Program-made: the position numbers and the translations under genes
In this document: piece by piece, positions 38,454 to 47,605 of the stretch
Position numbering within the stretch: the first letter of the stretch is position 1
Layout of the letters: every line of letters starts with the position of its first letter
The notes under the pieces: generated by a model
Seen by the model: the letters and a program-made list of their open reading frames with translations, nothing else
What the model was told of the DNA's origin: nothing
The model's database searches: none
DNA from: RYN-230 sp963814645
GTDB taxonomy: Bacteria > Actinomycetota > Actinomycetes > Streptosporangiales > Streptosporangiaceae
Assembly (NCBI GenBank): GCA_963814645.1
Contig: CAWFDX010000004.1
Location: 2,666,001 to 2,730,000 of the forward strand
Length of the DNA: 64,000 nt
Direction of reading: 5' to 3'

Positions 38454-39268
38454 ACATGCTCCACGTGACGAAGCGAACGGATCGAGTGTTCCAGGTGCCA
38501 CTGCACGTACGCCGCGACCAGGCCGCTGCACTCTACCTGGTGCCGGGGCTGGCTGGCGTCGGCCTGCGCCCAGTCGCCGCGGAGCAGCGCGCGCATCAGC
38601 GTGATGGTCGCCACCGCGGGCGTCGCCGCGCCGGGCGGCCGGCAGGACCGGCAGGTCAGCCCGCCCGCGGGCACCGCGAACACGCGTGATCCGGAACGCT
38701 GCGCCGTCTCCTCCTCAGCTGTCCCCGCCGCGGCGCGGCGATCGGGGGGGCCGGGGGGTCGCTCCCCTGGGCCAGCACTGTCGGGGGTTCCGCAGACCGC
38801 GCACTCGTCCAGCGCGGGCGCGTACCCGGCCACGGCCAGGGTGCGCAGCAGATAGGCGTCCAGCACCAGCCGCGGGTCGTGCTCCGCCTCGCCGAGCGCC
38901 CGCAGGCCGCCGATCAGCAGCAGGAACTGCCGGATCAGCGGTTCCTTCTCGACCGGGGTGAACCGCTCGGCCGTCTCCAGCATGGCGGTGCCGCTGGTGT
39001 ACCGCGGGTAGTCCGCGGCCAGCGGCTCGCCGTACGGCCGCACCGTCTCGGCCTGCGTGATCACGTCCAGCGAGCGGCCGGTGTAGAGCAGCAGGTCCAC
39101 GTGGGTGAACGGCTCGAGCCGGGCGCCGAACCGCGACTTGGTCCGGCGCACCCCCTTGGCCACCGCGCGGACACGCCCGTTCCGCCTGGTCAGGATGCTG
39201 ATGATGCGGTCCGCCTCACCCAGCTTCTGGGTGCGCAGCACAATCCCGTCATCCCGGTACAGGCTCAC
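38450..39268 (-). CDS. recO: DNA repair protein RecO, with a repeat-derived insertion
   Basis: 272 residues from GTG 39268 (VSLYRDDGIVLRTQKLGEADRIISILT), the normal start; six upstream codons are optional. An OB-fold N-terminal domain is followed by a helical domain with the zinc region CAVCG...CRSCRPPG. Between the two Cys pairs there is a Pro/Gly/Arg insertion (GPGERPPGPPDRRAAAG) encoded by the dispersed repeat at 38728-38777. RecO loads RecA with RecF and RecR on SSB-coated DNA. It is coupled to uppS and separated from leuA by a strong terminator. Confidence 0.94.
   Translation of the reverse strand: MSLYRDDGIVLRTQKLGEADRIISILTRRNGRVRAVAKGVRRTKSRFGARLEPFTHVDLLLYTGRSLDVITQAETVRPYGEPLAADYPRYTSGTAMLETAERFTPVEKEPLIRQFLLLIGGLRALGEAEHDPRLVLDAYLLRTLAVAGYAPALDECAVCGTPDSAGPGERPPGPPDRRAAAGTAEEETAQRSGSRVFAVPAGGLTCRSCRPPGAATPAVATITLMRALLRGDWAQADASQPRHQVECSGLVAAYVQWHLEHSIRSLRHVEHV
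38728..38777. repeat. Dispersed GC-rich repeat, copy A (inside recO)
   Basis: The segment GGCGCGGCGATCGGGGG, then CCGGGGGGTCG, then a C/T-rich arm and GGGCCAGCA, matches copy B at 54918-54966 over about 49 bases in the same orientation, with a few substitutions and indels. The second half can fold (CCGGGGG/C-rich arm). It lies in frame within recO and encodes its unique insertion. Confidence 0.8.
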
Positions 39269-39290
39269 CCAGCCATTCTCGCGCACGCCG

Positions 39291-39327
39291 GGCCATGCCC
39301 TGCCGCGGCGCGCGGCAGGGCATGGCC
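39291..39327 (-). terminator. Strong stem-loop terminator after leuA
   Basis: A perfect 16-bp stem, GGCCATGCCCTGCCGC / GCGGCAGGGCATGGCC, with a GGCGC loop, starts 9 bases beyond the leuA stop. It isolates leuA from the recO-uppS operon. Confidence 0.88.
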
Positions 39328-39335
39328 AGCACTAC

Positions 39336-41105
39336 TTAGCGGCGGGACCGGTTCAGCGCGGAGAGCACCGCGCGCATCGACGCGGTCGCCGTGTTCGAGT
39401 CGACGCCGACCCCCCACCAGATCTGGCCGCCGATCTCGCATTCCACGTAGGCGGCGGCCTGTGCGTCGCTGCCCGCGGACAGCGCGTGCTCCGCGTAGTC
39501 GAGCACCCGGACGTCGATGCCGACGCTGGCCAGCGCGTCACAGAACGCGGAGATGGGCCCGTTGCCGGTGCCCTCCACCTGGCGCGGCTCGCCATCCACC
39601 CGGATCTCCACGCTGAGCGCGTGCTTCGCATCCACCACGGATGACGTCTGGTGGGTGAGGAGCGCCACCGGGCCCTCGGCCAGGTACTCGTCGGAGAACG
39701 CCTGCCACATCTCGGCCGGCGTCACCTCGCCGCCCTCCTCGTCGGTGCGTGCCTGGACCACCCGGGAGAAGTCGATCTGCAGCCGCCGGGGCAGGTCGAG
39801 CTGGTGCCCGGCCTTCATGATGTAGGCGACACCGCCCTTGCCGGACTGCGAGTTGACCCGGATGACCGCCTCGTAGCTGCGGCCCACGTCCTGCGGGTCA
39901 ACCGGCAGGTAGGGCACCTCCCAGCGGAAGTCGCGGACCGGCGTGCCCGCCGCCGCCGCGTCCCGCTCCAGCGCCTCGAACCCCTTCTTGATCGCGTCCT
40001 GGTGCGACCCGGAGAACGCGGTGTAGACCAGGTCGCCCGCGTACGGGTGCCGCGGGTGCACCGGCAGCTGGTTGCAGTACTCGACGGTGCGCCGGATCTC
40101 GTCGATGTCGGAGAAATCGATCATCGGGTCGATGCCCTGGCTGAACAGGTTGAGCCCCAGCGTGACCAGGCACACGTTGCCGGTCCGCTCCCCGTTGCCG
40201 AACAGGCAGCCCTCGATCCGGTCGGCCCCGGCCAGCACGGCCAGCTCGGCGTCGGCCACCGCGGTGCCCCGGTCGTTGTGCGTGTGCACGGACAGGCACA
40301 CGTGCTCCCGCCGGGACAGGTTCCGGCTCATCCACTCGATCTGGTCCGCGTACACGTTCGGGGTGGACCGCTCGACGGTGCACGGCAGGTTGAGGATGAT
40401 CTCCCGGCCAGGGCCGGGCTGCCATACGTCCATGACCGCGTCGCACACGTCGAGCGTGAAGTCCAGCTCGGTGTCCATGAAGATCTCGGGCGAGTACTCG
40501 TAGCCGAAGTCGCAGTCGCCCAGGTACTGCTCGGCGTACTTGATCACGGACCGGGTGCCCGCCACGGCCAGCTCTTTGGTCTCTTCCCGGTCGTTGCCGA
40601 ACACCACCCGGCGGAACACCGGCGCGGTCGCGTTGTACATGTGCACGGTGGCCCGGTGCGCCCCGGCCAGCGACTGGACGGTCCGCTCGATGAGCTCGTC
40701 CCGGGCCTGGGTCAGCACCGAGATCTGCACGTCGTCGGGGATCCGGCCGTCCTCGATGAGGCCGCGGACGAAGTCGAAGTCGGTCTGGCTGGCGGACGGG
40801 AAGCCGACCTCGATCTCCTTGTAGCCCATCCGGACCAGCAGGTCGAACATGGTCCGCTTACGGGCCGGGCTCATCGGGTCGATGAGAGCCTGGTTGCCGT
40901 CCCGGAGGTCGGTGGACAGCCACCGGGGGGCCCTGGTGATGCTCTGGCCGGGCCAGGTCCGGTCCGGCAGGTGCACCGGGCGGAACGGCGTGTACCGCTG
41001 GCAGGGCATGCCACTCGGCTGCTGCCGGACGCCACGGTGTGGTTCCTGGCCCGGCACCTGATCATGAGGTACGTGCGGCTGGACAGAGTCCTGCTGGGGT
41101 CGCAT
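39336..41105 (-). CDS. leuA: 2-Isopropylmalate synthase
   Basis: Up to 589 residues from ATG 41105; an internal ATG at 41009 (MPCQRYTPFRPVHLPDRTW) also fits actinobacterial LeuA starts. The catalytic TIM barrel has WLSTDLRDGNQALIDPMSPARK, MGYKEIEVGFPSASQTDFDFV, LSVHTHNDRGTAVADAELAV (metal His pair) and GCLFGNGERTGNVCLVTLG. The C-terminal LeuA dimer domain for leucine feedback is present (HALSVEIRVDGEPRQVEGTGNGPISAFCDAL). It condenses acetyl-CoA with 2-oxoisovalerate, the first step committed to leucine. A Leu-codon leader peptide lies upstream. Confidence 0.97.
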   Translation of the reverse strand: MRPQQDSVQPHVPHDQVPGQEPHRGVRQQPSGMPCQRYTPFRPVHLPDRTWPGQSITRAPRWLSTDLRDGNQALIDPMSPARKRTMFDLLVRMGYKEIEVGFPSASQTDFDFVRGLIEDGRIPDDVQISVLTQARDELIERTVQSLAGAHRATVHMYNATAPVFRRVVFGNDREETKELAVAGTRSVIKYAEQYLGDCDFGYEYSPEIFMDTELDFTLDVCDAVMDVWQPGPGREIILNLPCTVERSTPNVYADQIEWMSRNLSRREHVCLSVHTHNDRGTAVADAELAVLAGADRIEGCLFGNGERTGNVCLVTLGLNLFSQGIDPMIDFSDIDEIRRTVEYCNQLPVHPRHPYAGDLVYTAFSGSHQDAIKKGFEALERDAAAAGTPVRDFRWEVPYLPVDPQDVGRSYEAVIRVNSQSGKGGVAYIMKAGHQLDLPRRLQIDFSRVVQARTDEEGGEVTPAEMWQAFSDEYLAEGPVALLTHQTSSVVDAKHALSVEIRVDGEPRQVEGTGNGPISAFCDALASVGIDVRVLDYAEHALSAGSDAQAAAYVECEIGGQIWWGVGVDSNTATASMRAVLSALNRSRR

Positions 41106-41160
41106 TGGAAGATTCGCTCCTGTGCCGATTCGGGCGGCGGCCAGCGGTCACGCCAATACC

Positions 41161-41198
41161 CCGCGGCGAGGAGCCGGCCTTAACGGCCCCCGCCGCGG
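41161..41198 (-). promoter_or_regulatory. Attenuator-type hairpin of the leuA leader
   Basis: On the minus strand, CCGCGGCG and CGCCGCGG form an 8-bp base, extended by GGGGCC/GGCC-GGCTCC pairing around GTTAA. The hairpin overlaps the end of the leader peptide frame (41180-41224), so a ribosome held at the Leu codons would affect its folding. No U-tract follows it; it may be a terminator lacking one or a structure that occludes downstream translation. Confidence 0.5.
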
Positions 41199-41224
41199 CG
41201 GATAAGCAGGAGCAGTCCGCGCAT
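41180..41224 (-). CDS. leuL: Leucine-rich leader peptide of leuA
   Basis: A 14-codon frame, MRGLLLLIRRGGGR, begins at ATG 41224 and ends TAA, 75 bases before the leuA ATG. Four consecutive Leu codons (CTG CTC CTG CTT) are followed by an Ile codon. That is the mark of ribosome-mediated attenuation sensing charged tRNA-Leu, and comparative studies have predicted such leaders upstream of leuA in actinobacteria. A promoter-like TTGGAA / TAATGT pair lies just upstream. Control by leucine is inferred from this layout. Confidence 0.75.
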   Translation of the reverse strand: MRGLLLLIRRGGGR

Positions 41225-41234
41225 GGCAGCAATG

Positions 41235-41265
41235 ACATTAGCAGACACCCGCGCCCGGATTCCAA
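41235..41265 (-). promoter_or_regulatory. Putative leuA promoter
   Basis: On the minus strand, TTGGAA (41260-41265) and TAATGT (41235-41240) are 19 bases apart, and the leader ATG starts 10 bases after the -10 element. The spacing is slightly long; the -35 could be read two bases differently. Confidence 0.4.
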
Positions 41266-41310
41266 GCCGTCGTCCGCCATGTGGGACGCGAAACTGGGAG
41301 AATTCGGCCC

Positions 41311-42129
41311 ATGATGACCACCGGCTTCCCCGGCCTGGCGACCAGCGCGTACCTACCGCAGCTCCGCGACGAGGGCGGGCGGCTGGCCGCCTCGGCCGCA
41401 CTTCTTGACCTGGACACGGCCGTGCCGGCCTGCCCGCGCTGGACGATCCGGGACCTACTGCGCCACCTCGGTTACGTGCACCGCTGGGCGGCCAGGTACG
41501 TCGCTGAGCAGCACACTCAGGAACTGCCGCGGCTGGACGAAGCAGTCATCCTGCGTCAGGACATCCCCGACGACGGGCTGCTGGACTGGTTCCGCGCCGG
41601 GCACGCCGCCCTGGTGCAGGCCCTGGACGCGGCCGGCCCGGGGCTGAACTGCTGGACGTTCCTGCCCGGCGCGGTTTCGCCGCTGGCCTTCTGGGCCCGG
41701 CGGCAGGCTCACGAGACCACCGTGCACCGGGTCAACGTCCAGCTGGCCGTGGCGGCCGCCGCACCGCCCGGCCATCTTGACCCAATCCCGGCCGAGCTGG
41801 CCGCCGACGGCGTCGATGAGCTGCTGATGGGCTTCGCCCGGCGGAACGCGAAGCGCGGCCCGCTGGCCGACCCGCCGCGCAGCCTGTTCGTTCAGGCGGA
41901 TTCCTACCGCTGGACCGCGCGGATGAGTGCCGAGCGGGCCGAGATCGGCCAGGACTGGACCGACCCAGCCGCGGGGCCGGGCGACTGCACGGTGGCCGGC
42001 CCAGCCACCGAGGTGTACCTGCTGCTGTGGAACCGGCGCGACCCAGCTGACCTGCCCGGGCTGCACCTGGCCGGGGACCCGGAGACGCTCCGGCAGTGGC
42101 GGCGCGGCGTGCGGGTCACCTGGCGCTGA
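41311..42129 (+). CDS. Maleylpyruvate isomerase-family mycothiol-dependent protein
   Basis: 272 residues from ATG 41311 (a second ATG follows). The DinB-like four-helix N-terminal domain contains CPRWTIRDLLRHLGYVHRWAARYV (first metal His), and AFWARRQAHETTVHRVNVQLA (second and third metal His, HExxxHR). A C-terminal SCP2-like domain follows (ADSYRWTARMSAERAEIG, DCTVAGPATEVYLLLWNR). Characterised relatives use mycothiol as thiol cofactor, which fits an actinomycete; the substrate here is unknown. GGGAG lies 11 bases upstream. It is divergent from the leuA leader and convergent with era. Confidence 0.9.
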   Translation: MMTTGFPGLATSAYLPQLRDEGGRLAASAALLDLDTAVPACPRWTIRDLLRHLGYVHRWAARYVAEQHTQELPRLDEAVILRQDIPDDGLLDWFRAGHAALVQALDAAGPGLNCWTFLPGAVSPLAFWARRQAHETTVHRVNVQLAVAAAAPPGHLDPIPAELAADGVDELLMGFARRNAKRGPLADPPRSLFVQADSYRWTARMSAERAEIGQDWTDPAAGPGDCTVAGPATEVYLLLWNRRDPADLPGLHLAGDPETLRQWRRGVRVTWR

Positions 42130-42144
42130 CCGTGTCAGCCCGGG

Positions 42145-43044
42145 TCAGTCATAGAAACCGAGGCGGCGCAACTGCTTGGGGTCGCGCTGCCAGTCCTTGG
42201 CCACCTTGATCCGCAGATCCAGGTACACCTTGGTGCCGAGCAGGGCCTCGATCTGCTGCCGCGCCCGGCTGCCGACCTCCTTGAGGCGGGCCCCCTTGGC
42301 CCCGATCACGATGGCCTTCTGGCTGGGCCGCTCGACGTACATGACGGCGTAGACGTCGATCAGGTCGGGGCGGCCCTCGCGCGGGCCCATCTCGTCAACC
42401 AGCACGGCGATGGAGTGCGGCAGCTCGTCGTGGACCCCCTCCAGGATGGCCTCCCGGATCAGCTCGGCCACCAGTTGCTGCTCCGGCTCGTCGGTCAGCT
42501 CCCCATCCGGGTACAGCGGCCGGCCCGGCGGCAGGTGCGACACCAGCACGTCGGCCAGCACGTCGAGCTGGAACCCGGTCACCGCGGAGACCGGCACGAT
42601 GTCCGCCCAGTCGCCGAGCCCGGCCACCGCCGTGAGCTGCGCGGCCACCTCGGGCTGGCTGGCCTGGTCGGTCTTGGTCACGATGGCCACCACCGGGGTC
42701 TTGGTGGCCAGCCCGGCCAGCTCCTTGGCCAGGTAGCTGTCGCCCGGGCCGATGCGCTCCCTGGCCGGCACGCAGAAGCCGATCACGTCAACCTCGGTCA
42801 GCGTGGACCGGACCAGGCTGTCCAGCCGCTCGCCGAGCAGGGTGCGCGGCCGGTGCAGGCCGGGGGTGTCCACGATGATCAGCTGCGCGTCCGGCCGGTG
42901 CACGATGCCCCGGATGGCCCGCCGGGTGGTCTGCGGGCGGCTGCTGGTAATCGCGACCTTGGTGCCCACCAGCGCGTTCATCAATGTCAACTTGCCGACA
43001 TTGGGCCTGCCCACGAAGCAGGCGAAGCCGGATCGGAATTCCAC
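42145..43044 (-). CDS. era: GTPase Era with altered P-loop (GKLT)
   Basis: 299 residues. It has the Era GTPase domain (switch II IVDTPGLHRPR, G4 VTKTD, G5 PVSAVTG) and a C-terminal KH domain (KAIVIGAKGARLKEVGSRARQQIEALLG, ending KDWQRDPKQLRRLGFYD) that binds the 3' end of 16S rRNA during 30S assembly. The G1 motif reads GRPNVGKLTLMNALVG: the Ser/Thr after Lys that coordinates Mg2+ is Leu, coded TTG at plus 42992-42994. Everything else looks intact. LepA in this window has the same change. It is the last gene of the phoH-ybeY-CBS-cdd-era cluster. Confidence 0.95.
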   Translation of the reverse strand: MEFRSGFACFVGRPNVGKLTLMNALVGTKVAITSSRPQTTRRAIRGIVHRPDAQLIIVDTPGLHRPRTLLGERLDSLVRSTLTEVDVIGFCVPARERIGPGDSYLAKELAGLATKTPVVAIVTKTDQASQPEVAAQLTAVAGLGDWADIVPVSAVTGFQLDVLADVLVSHLPPGRPLYPDGELTDEPEQQLVAELIREAILEGVHDELPHSIAVLVDEMGPREGRPDLIDVYAVMYVERPSQKAIVIGAKGARLKEVGSRARQQIEALLGTKVYLDLRIKVAKDWQRDPKQLRRLGFYD

Positions 43045-43074
43045 CCCGTGATTGTAGTTGGGTGGCCGTGCTGG

Positions 43075-43419
43075 TCAGGGAAGCAGCGTTTCGCGCAGCA
43101 CTCCGTTGGCGCCGGCGTGGAACACGACCGCGCTGCGGCCGACCTCGCGGACCACGGCCAGGTCGGCCGGGTCGGCCGCGTCGGCGTCGCTGACCAGCGC
43201 GGCCGCTTCCAGGCTGGACGCGCCGCTGGACACCGCCATGGCCACCGCGAGGCGGAGCGCGGACAGTTTGAGCGACGGCAGGGCCACCGCCGCCGCCGCG
43301 TACGTCCGGCCGGTCTCGTCCCGGACAGCCGCGCCCTCGGCCGCGGCCACCCGGGCCCGCGCCGACCGGGCAAGGGTGATGATTTTTAGGTCTTCCGGGC
43401 CTGGCTCCACCGCGCTCAC
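43075..43419 (-). CDS. Cytidine deaminase-like protein lacking zinc ligands
   Basis: 114 residues. DLKIITLARSARARVAAAEGAAVRDETGRTYAAAAVALPSLKLSALRLAVAMAVSSGASSLEAAALV follows the cytidine deaminase fold. The catalytic HAE appears as YAA and the PCxxC segment is absent, so no zinc site remains. Equivalent short proteins sit between the CBS-domain gene and era in other actinobacteria and are annotated as cytidine deaminase, although they cannot carry out that reaction. The start is GTG 43419. It is 30 bases from era and probably in the same operon. Confidence 0.8.
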   Translation of the reverse strand: MSAVEPGPEDLKIITLARSARARVAAAEGAAVRDETGRTYAAAAVALPSLKLSALRLAVAMAVSSGASSLEAAALVSDADAADPADLAVVREVGRSAVVFHAGANGVLRETLLP

Positions 43420-43455
43420 CTGGCCGAGTGTAGTGGTGCGCGGCGCACCATCACA

Positions 43456-44766
43456 TCAGTCCCCGGCTGCCTCTTTTGTCGCAGGCTCACCTGCCGCCGC
43501 TGGCGCCCCGGTCCGCTCGACGGTGACCGTGCCGATCCGGTTCCGCCGCCCGGCCAGGCTCTCCGCGGTCAGCCGCAGCCCGGCCACGGTGCCCACCGAG
43601 CCGGCGATCGGCACCCGGCCGATGGCATGGGCCAGCAGGCCGCCCACGGTTTCCACGTCCTCGGCCTCGATCGTGGTGCCGAACAGCTCCTCCAGGTCGG
43701 TGACCGGCAGCCGCGCGGTGACCCGGGCCCGGTCCGGGGACAGCCATTCCACCGTCGGCTGCTCCTGGTCGTACTCGTCGGTGATCTCGCCGACGATCTC
43801 CTCTAGGATGTCCTCGATGGTGGCCAGGCCCGCGGTGCCGCCGTACTCGTCGATGACGATGGCCACGTGGATCCGGCGCTGCTGCATCTCCTTGAGCAGT
43901 TCGTCCACCGGCTTGCTCTCCGGCACGAACGTGGCGGGCCGCATCACCGTGGTGACCGGCTCGACCGACTCCCGCTCCGGGTGCTCCTGGCTGATCGTCA
44001 CCAGGTCTTTGAGGTAGGCGATGCCGATTACGTCGTCCTCGTTCTCGCCGACCACCGGGATGCGGGAGAAGCCGCTGCGCAGCGCCAGGGACAGCGCCTG
44101 GCGCAGGGTCTTGTGCCGCTCCACGAACACCATCTCGGTGCGCGGCACCATGACCTCGCGGACGATCGTGTCGCCCAGCTCGAACACCGAGTGGATCATG
44201 GCCCGGGCGCCGGGCTCGATGACCTGGCGCTGCTCCAGCAGGTCGACCAGGCCGCGCAGTTCCTCCTCCGAGCCAGCCGCGTCCCGGGCGGACCGGCCCG
44301 GGGTGAGCAGGTTGCCCAGCGCGAGCAGCAGCCGCGGGATCGGGCCGAGCAGCCGGACCACCGGGTACAGCACGTCGGCCACGGCCAGCGCGGCGCCCCG
44401 CTCGTACTGGCGGCCGAGGATCCGCGGCCCGATCCCGGCCAGCAGGTACAGCACGGCGATCATGATGACCAGGACCAGCAGGAAGGTGCGCCAGCCGTGG
44501 CCCAGGTAGTACTCCAGGGCCGCGGCGAACAGCACGATGGCCGCGGTCTCGCAGGCCACCCGGATCAGCAGCAGCACGGCCAGGTAGCGCCCCGGCTCGG
44601 CCAGCACGGCCCGCAGCCGGGTGACCGCCCGGCCCCGGCTGCCTTTCCGGCCGCGACCCAGGTCCCCGGCTCCGGACCCGGACATCCGGGTCAGCGCGAC
44701 GTCGCCGGTGGCGCACAGCCCGGCCAGCACCGCCAGCACGACAGCCGCGACGATCAGCCAGGCCAT
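43456..44766 (-). CDS. CBS-domain membrane protein (CNNM/CorC-like, DUF21)
   Basis: 436 residues from ATG 44766, 7 bases past the ybeY stop. The N-terminal DUF21 domain has four hydrophobic segments (WLIVAAVVLAVLAGLC, YLAVLLLIRVACETAAIVLFAAAL, TFLLVLVIMIAVLYLLAGIGPRILG, LLGPIPRLLLALGNLL). A tandem CBS pair (REVMVPRTEMVFVERHKTLRQALSLALRSGFSRIPV and VMRPATFVPESKPVDELLKEMQQRRIHVAIVIDEYGGTAGLATIEDILEEIVGEI) is followed by a CorC_HlyC domain. Related proteins are Mg2+ exporters or regulators; the older name haemolysin is unsupported. Confidence 0.92.
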   Translation of the reverse strand: MAWLIVAAVVLAVLAGLCATGDVALTRMSGSGAGDLGRGRKGSRGRAVTRLRAVLAEPGRYLAVLLLIRVACETAAIVLFAAALEYYLGHGWRTFLLVLVIMIAVLYLLAGIGPRILGRQYERGAALAVADVLYPVVRLLGPIPRLLLALGNLLTPGRSARDAAGSEEELRGLVDLLEQRQVIEPGARAMIHSVFELGDTIVREVMVPRTEMVFVERHKTLRQALSLALRSGFSRIPVVGENEDDVIGIAYLKDLVTISQEHPERESVEPVTTVMRPATFVPESKPVDELLKEMQQRRIHVAIVIDEYGGTAGLATIEDILEEIVGEITDEYDQEQPTVEWLSPDRARVTARLPVTDLEELFGTTIEAEDVETVGGLLAHAIGRVPIAGSVGTVAGLRLTAESLAGRRNRIGTVTVERTGAPAAAGEPATKEAAGD

Positions 44767-44773
44767 GCCGGAC

Positions 44774-45300
44774 TCACCCCCGCTCGTCCTGCCGTTCGGC
44801 GGCCGGCGCGGACCCCTGGTCACGGGCCGTGCGCCAGGACCGGAGCAGCTCGTCCTGCAGGCCGAACATGGTGGCCTTCTCGGCCGCCTCGGCGTGGTCG
44901 TAGCCGAGCAGGTGCAGGATGCCGTGCGTGCACAGCAGTTCGAGCTCGTCGCGCAGCTCGTGCCGGGCCTGGGCGGCCTGGTCGGCGGCTACCTCCGGGC
45001 AGAGCACCACGTCGCCGAGCAGCCCCGGCTCCTCGTCGGGGTCGCCGCCGCTGCCCTGGTCGGCGCGGCCGCTGCCGGGCGGCGGCGGGCGCAGCTCGTC
45101 CATCGGGAAGGCCAGCACGTCGGTCGGGCCCGGCTCACCCATCCAGCGCTCGTGCAGGTCGGACATGGTGCCCCGGTCCACCAGCAGCACGGACAGCTCG
45201 GCCAGCGGGTGCATCCGCAGGTCGTCGAGCACGTAGCGAGCCAGCGCGGCGAGGTCGGCTTCGTCTACCTCGACCCCGGACTCGTTGGCGATCTCGATGC

Positions 45301-45304
<4 letters not shown>
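44774..45304 (-). CDS. ybeY: Endoribonuclease YbeY
   Basis: 176 residues. The zinc-binding HGILHLLGYDHAEAAEKATMF carries the HxxxHxxxxxH motif, preceded by GPTDVLAFPMDE. A Pro/Gly/Asp-rich insertion separates that from LLGDVVLCPEVAADQA, as is usual in actinobacteria. YbeY matures the 3' end of 16S rRNA and acts in ribosome quality control, the same step in which Era participates. The start GTG overlaps the phoH stop (GTGA). Confidence 0.95.
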
Positions 45305-46347
<1,043 letters not shown>

Positions 46348-46414
46348 TTCCTTCTCTCCGCCTAGGCGCAGGCGCGTGGCCGCGCCCGTACCCCGTCATG
46401 CTATCCACCCGACG

Positions 46415-46756
46415 TCAGCCCGGGGGCCAGCCGAGCGCGCGTCCGCCCAGGACATGCGCGTGCACGTGCGGCACCGTCTGACCAGCGTCCACCCCTGTAT
46501 TGAAGACAACCCGGTACCCCCCGCTGGCGATTCCCTCCGCCTCGGCCACCTTGGCCGCCTGCCCGGTCAGTTCGGCCAGCAAGTCGCCGTCCGCGGACAG
46601 CGCGGCCAGGTCCGGGTAGTGCTCCTTCGGCACCACCAGCACGTGGGTAGGCGCCTGCGGGTTGATGTCACGAAAAGAAACGGTCCGCGGCGACTCGAGC
46701 ACCCGTGATGTCGGGACACCGCCCGACACGATCCTGCAGAATAGACACTCCGGCAC
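46415..46756 (-). CDS. HIT family nucleotide-binding protein
   Basis: 113 residues. CLFCRIVSGGVPTSRVLESPRTVSFRDINPQAPTHVLVVPKEHYPDL and the active-site HVHAHVLGG place it in the Hint branch of the histidine-triad superfamily (purine nucleoside phosphoramidase/AMP-lysine hydrolase). Cys4 and Cys7 suggest a zinc site found in some members. The GTG start at 46756 opens directly on the conserved PECLFC. It lies 67 bases upstream of phoH and may be co-transcribed. Confidence 0.93.
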   Translation of the reverse strand: MPECLFCRIVSGGVPTSRVLESPRTVSFRDINPQAPTHVLVVPKEHYPDLAALSADGDLLAELTGQAAKVAEAEGIASGGYRVVFNTGVDAGQTVPHVHAHVLGGRALGWPPG

Positions 46757-46982
46757 ACAGGGATCCTAGCTTGTCCCCTTCCGGTAACAGTCATGACATA
46801 TATGGTTGCGATGGTGCTTCCCCCGCGGCGCCGCCTCGTGCACAACCCAGCGTGCACAGCGACGCACTTGCGCCTACCCGGCCTAGCCGGGTGCACCGGG
46901 GTTAGCGCGCGGACTCAGACCCTTGGGGGGGAATGATTCATGAACGCAAGCGGCGGGGGCGGGTCGCCTGCACGTACTCGAC

Positions 46983-47564
46983 ATGCCACGTGAACCTGAT
47001 GGCGTGGTAACGCGTCCCATTGATGTGACCGAGACGTTGGTGGCCAATGGGCTCACTGCAGCACCACTTGAGTGGGATGCAGACCGGGTCGTCACGGCCA
47101 TCTACAGCGAGCACTACCGCTCGCTGGTGCGCCTGGCCGCCTTCCTGGTCCGCGACAACGCGACGGCCGAGGAAGTGGTGCAGGACTCCTTTGTCGCCAT
47201 GCACGGGGCCTGGCGGCGGCTACGCGATACGGACAAGGCGCTGTCCTACCTCCGGCAATCCGTAGTCAACCGGTCACGCTCAGTCCTCCGGCACCGGATC
47301 GTGGTGGATAAGAACACCCCTAAGCCACCTCCGGACATGCCGAGCGCCGAGCACGGCGCGATCGTCCAGCTGGAGCGCTCTGCAGTGGTCACCGCCCTGC
47401 GGACACTCCCGGAGCGGCAGCGGGAGGCCCTGGTACTTCGTTACTACGGCGACATGTCAGAAGCACAGATCGCCTCGGTGATGGGTATCAGCCGGGGAGC
47501 AGTCAAGAGCCATACGGCCCGGGCCATGGGGGCCCTGCGCGCCGTACTCGAGCAAGACACGTAA
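46983..47564 (+). CDS. ECF RNA polymerase sigma factor (SigE family)
   Basis: 193 residues. Region 2 is YSEHYRSLVRLAAFLVRDNATAEEVVQDSFVAMHGAWRRL...ALSYLRQSVVNRSRSVLRHR, and region 4 is VVTALRTLPERQREALVLRYYGDMSEAQIASVMGISRGAVKSHTARAMGALR. ATG 46983 is the first start in frame, without a clear ribosome site. An overlapping 17-codon frame (ATG 46939, after GGGGGGG, ending 46992) reads into the start and could couple translation. The next gene, 41 bases on, encodes a membrane protein that may be its anti-sigma factor. Confidence 0.93.
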   Translation: MPREPDGVVTRPIDVTETLVANGLTAAPLEWDADRVVTAIYSEHYRSLVRLAAFLVRDNATAEEVVQDSFVAMHGAWRRLRDTDKALSYLRQSVVNRSRSVLRHRIVVDKNTPKPPPDMPSAEHGAIVQLERSAVVTALRTLPERQREALVLRYYGDMSEAQIASVMGISRGAVKSHTARAMGALRAVLEQDT

Positions 47565-47605
47565 GGGAGGGCCAGGAGGGGCGCGAGGAGCCTCCGGCGG
47601 CACGC

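Noticed and set aside
43456..44766. Haemolysin
   Set aside because: The DUF21-CBS-CorC_HlyC architecture is the CNNM/CorC ion-transport family; the haemolysin name is historical.
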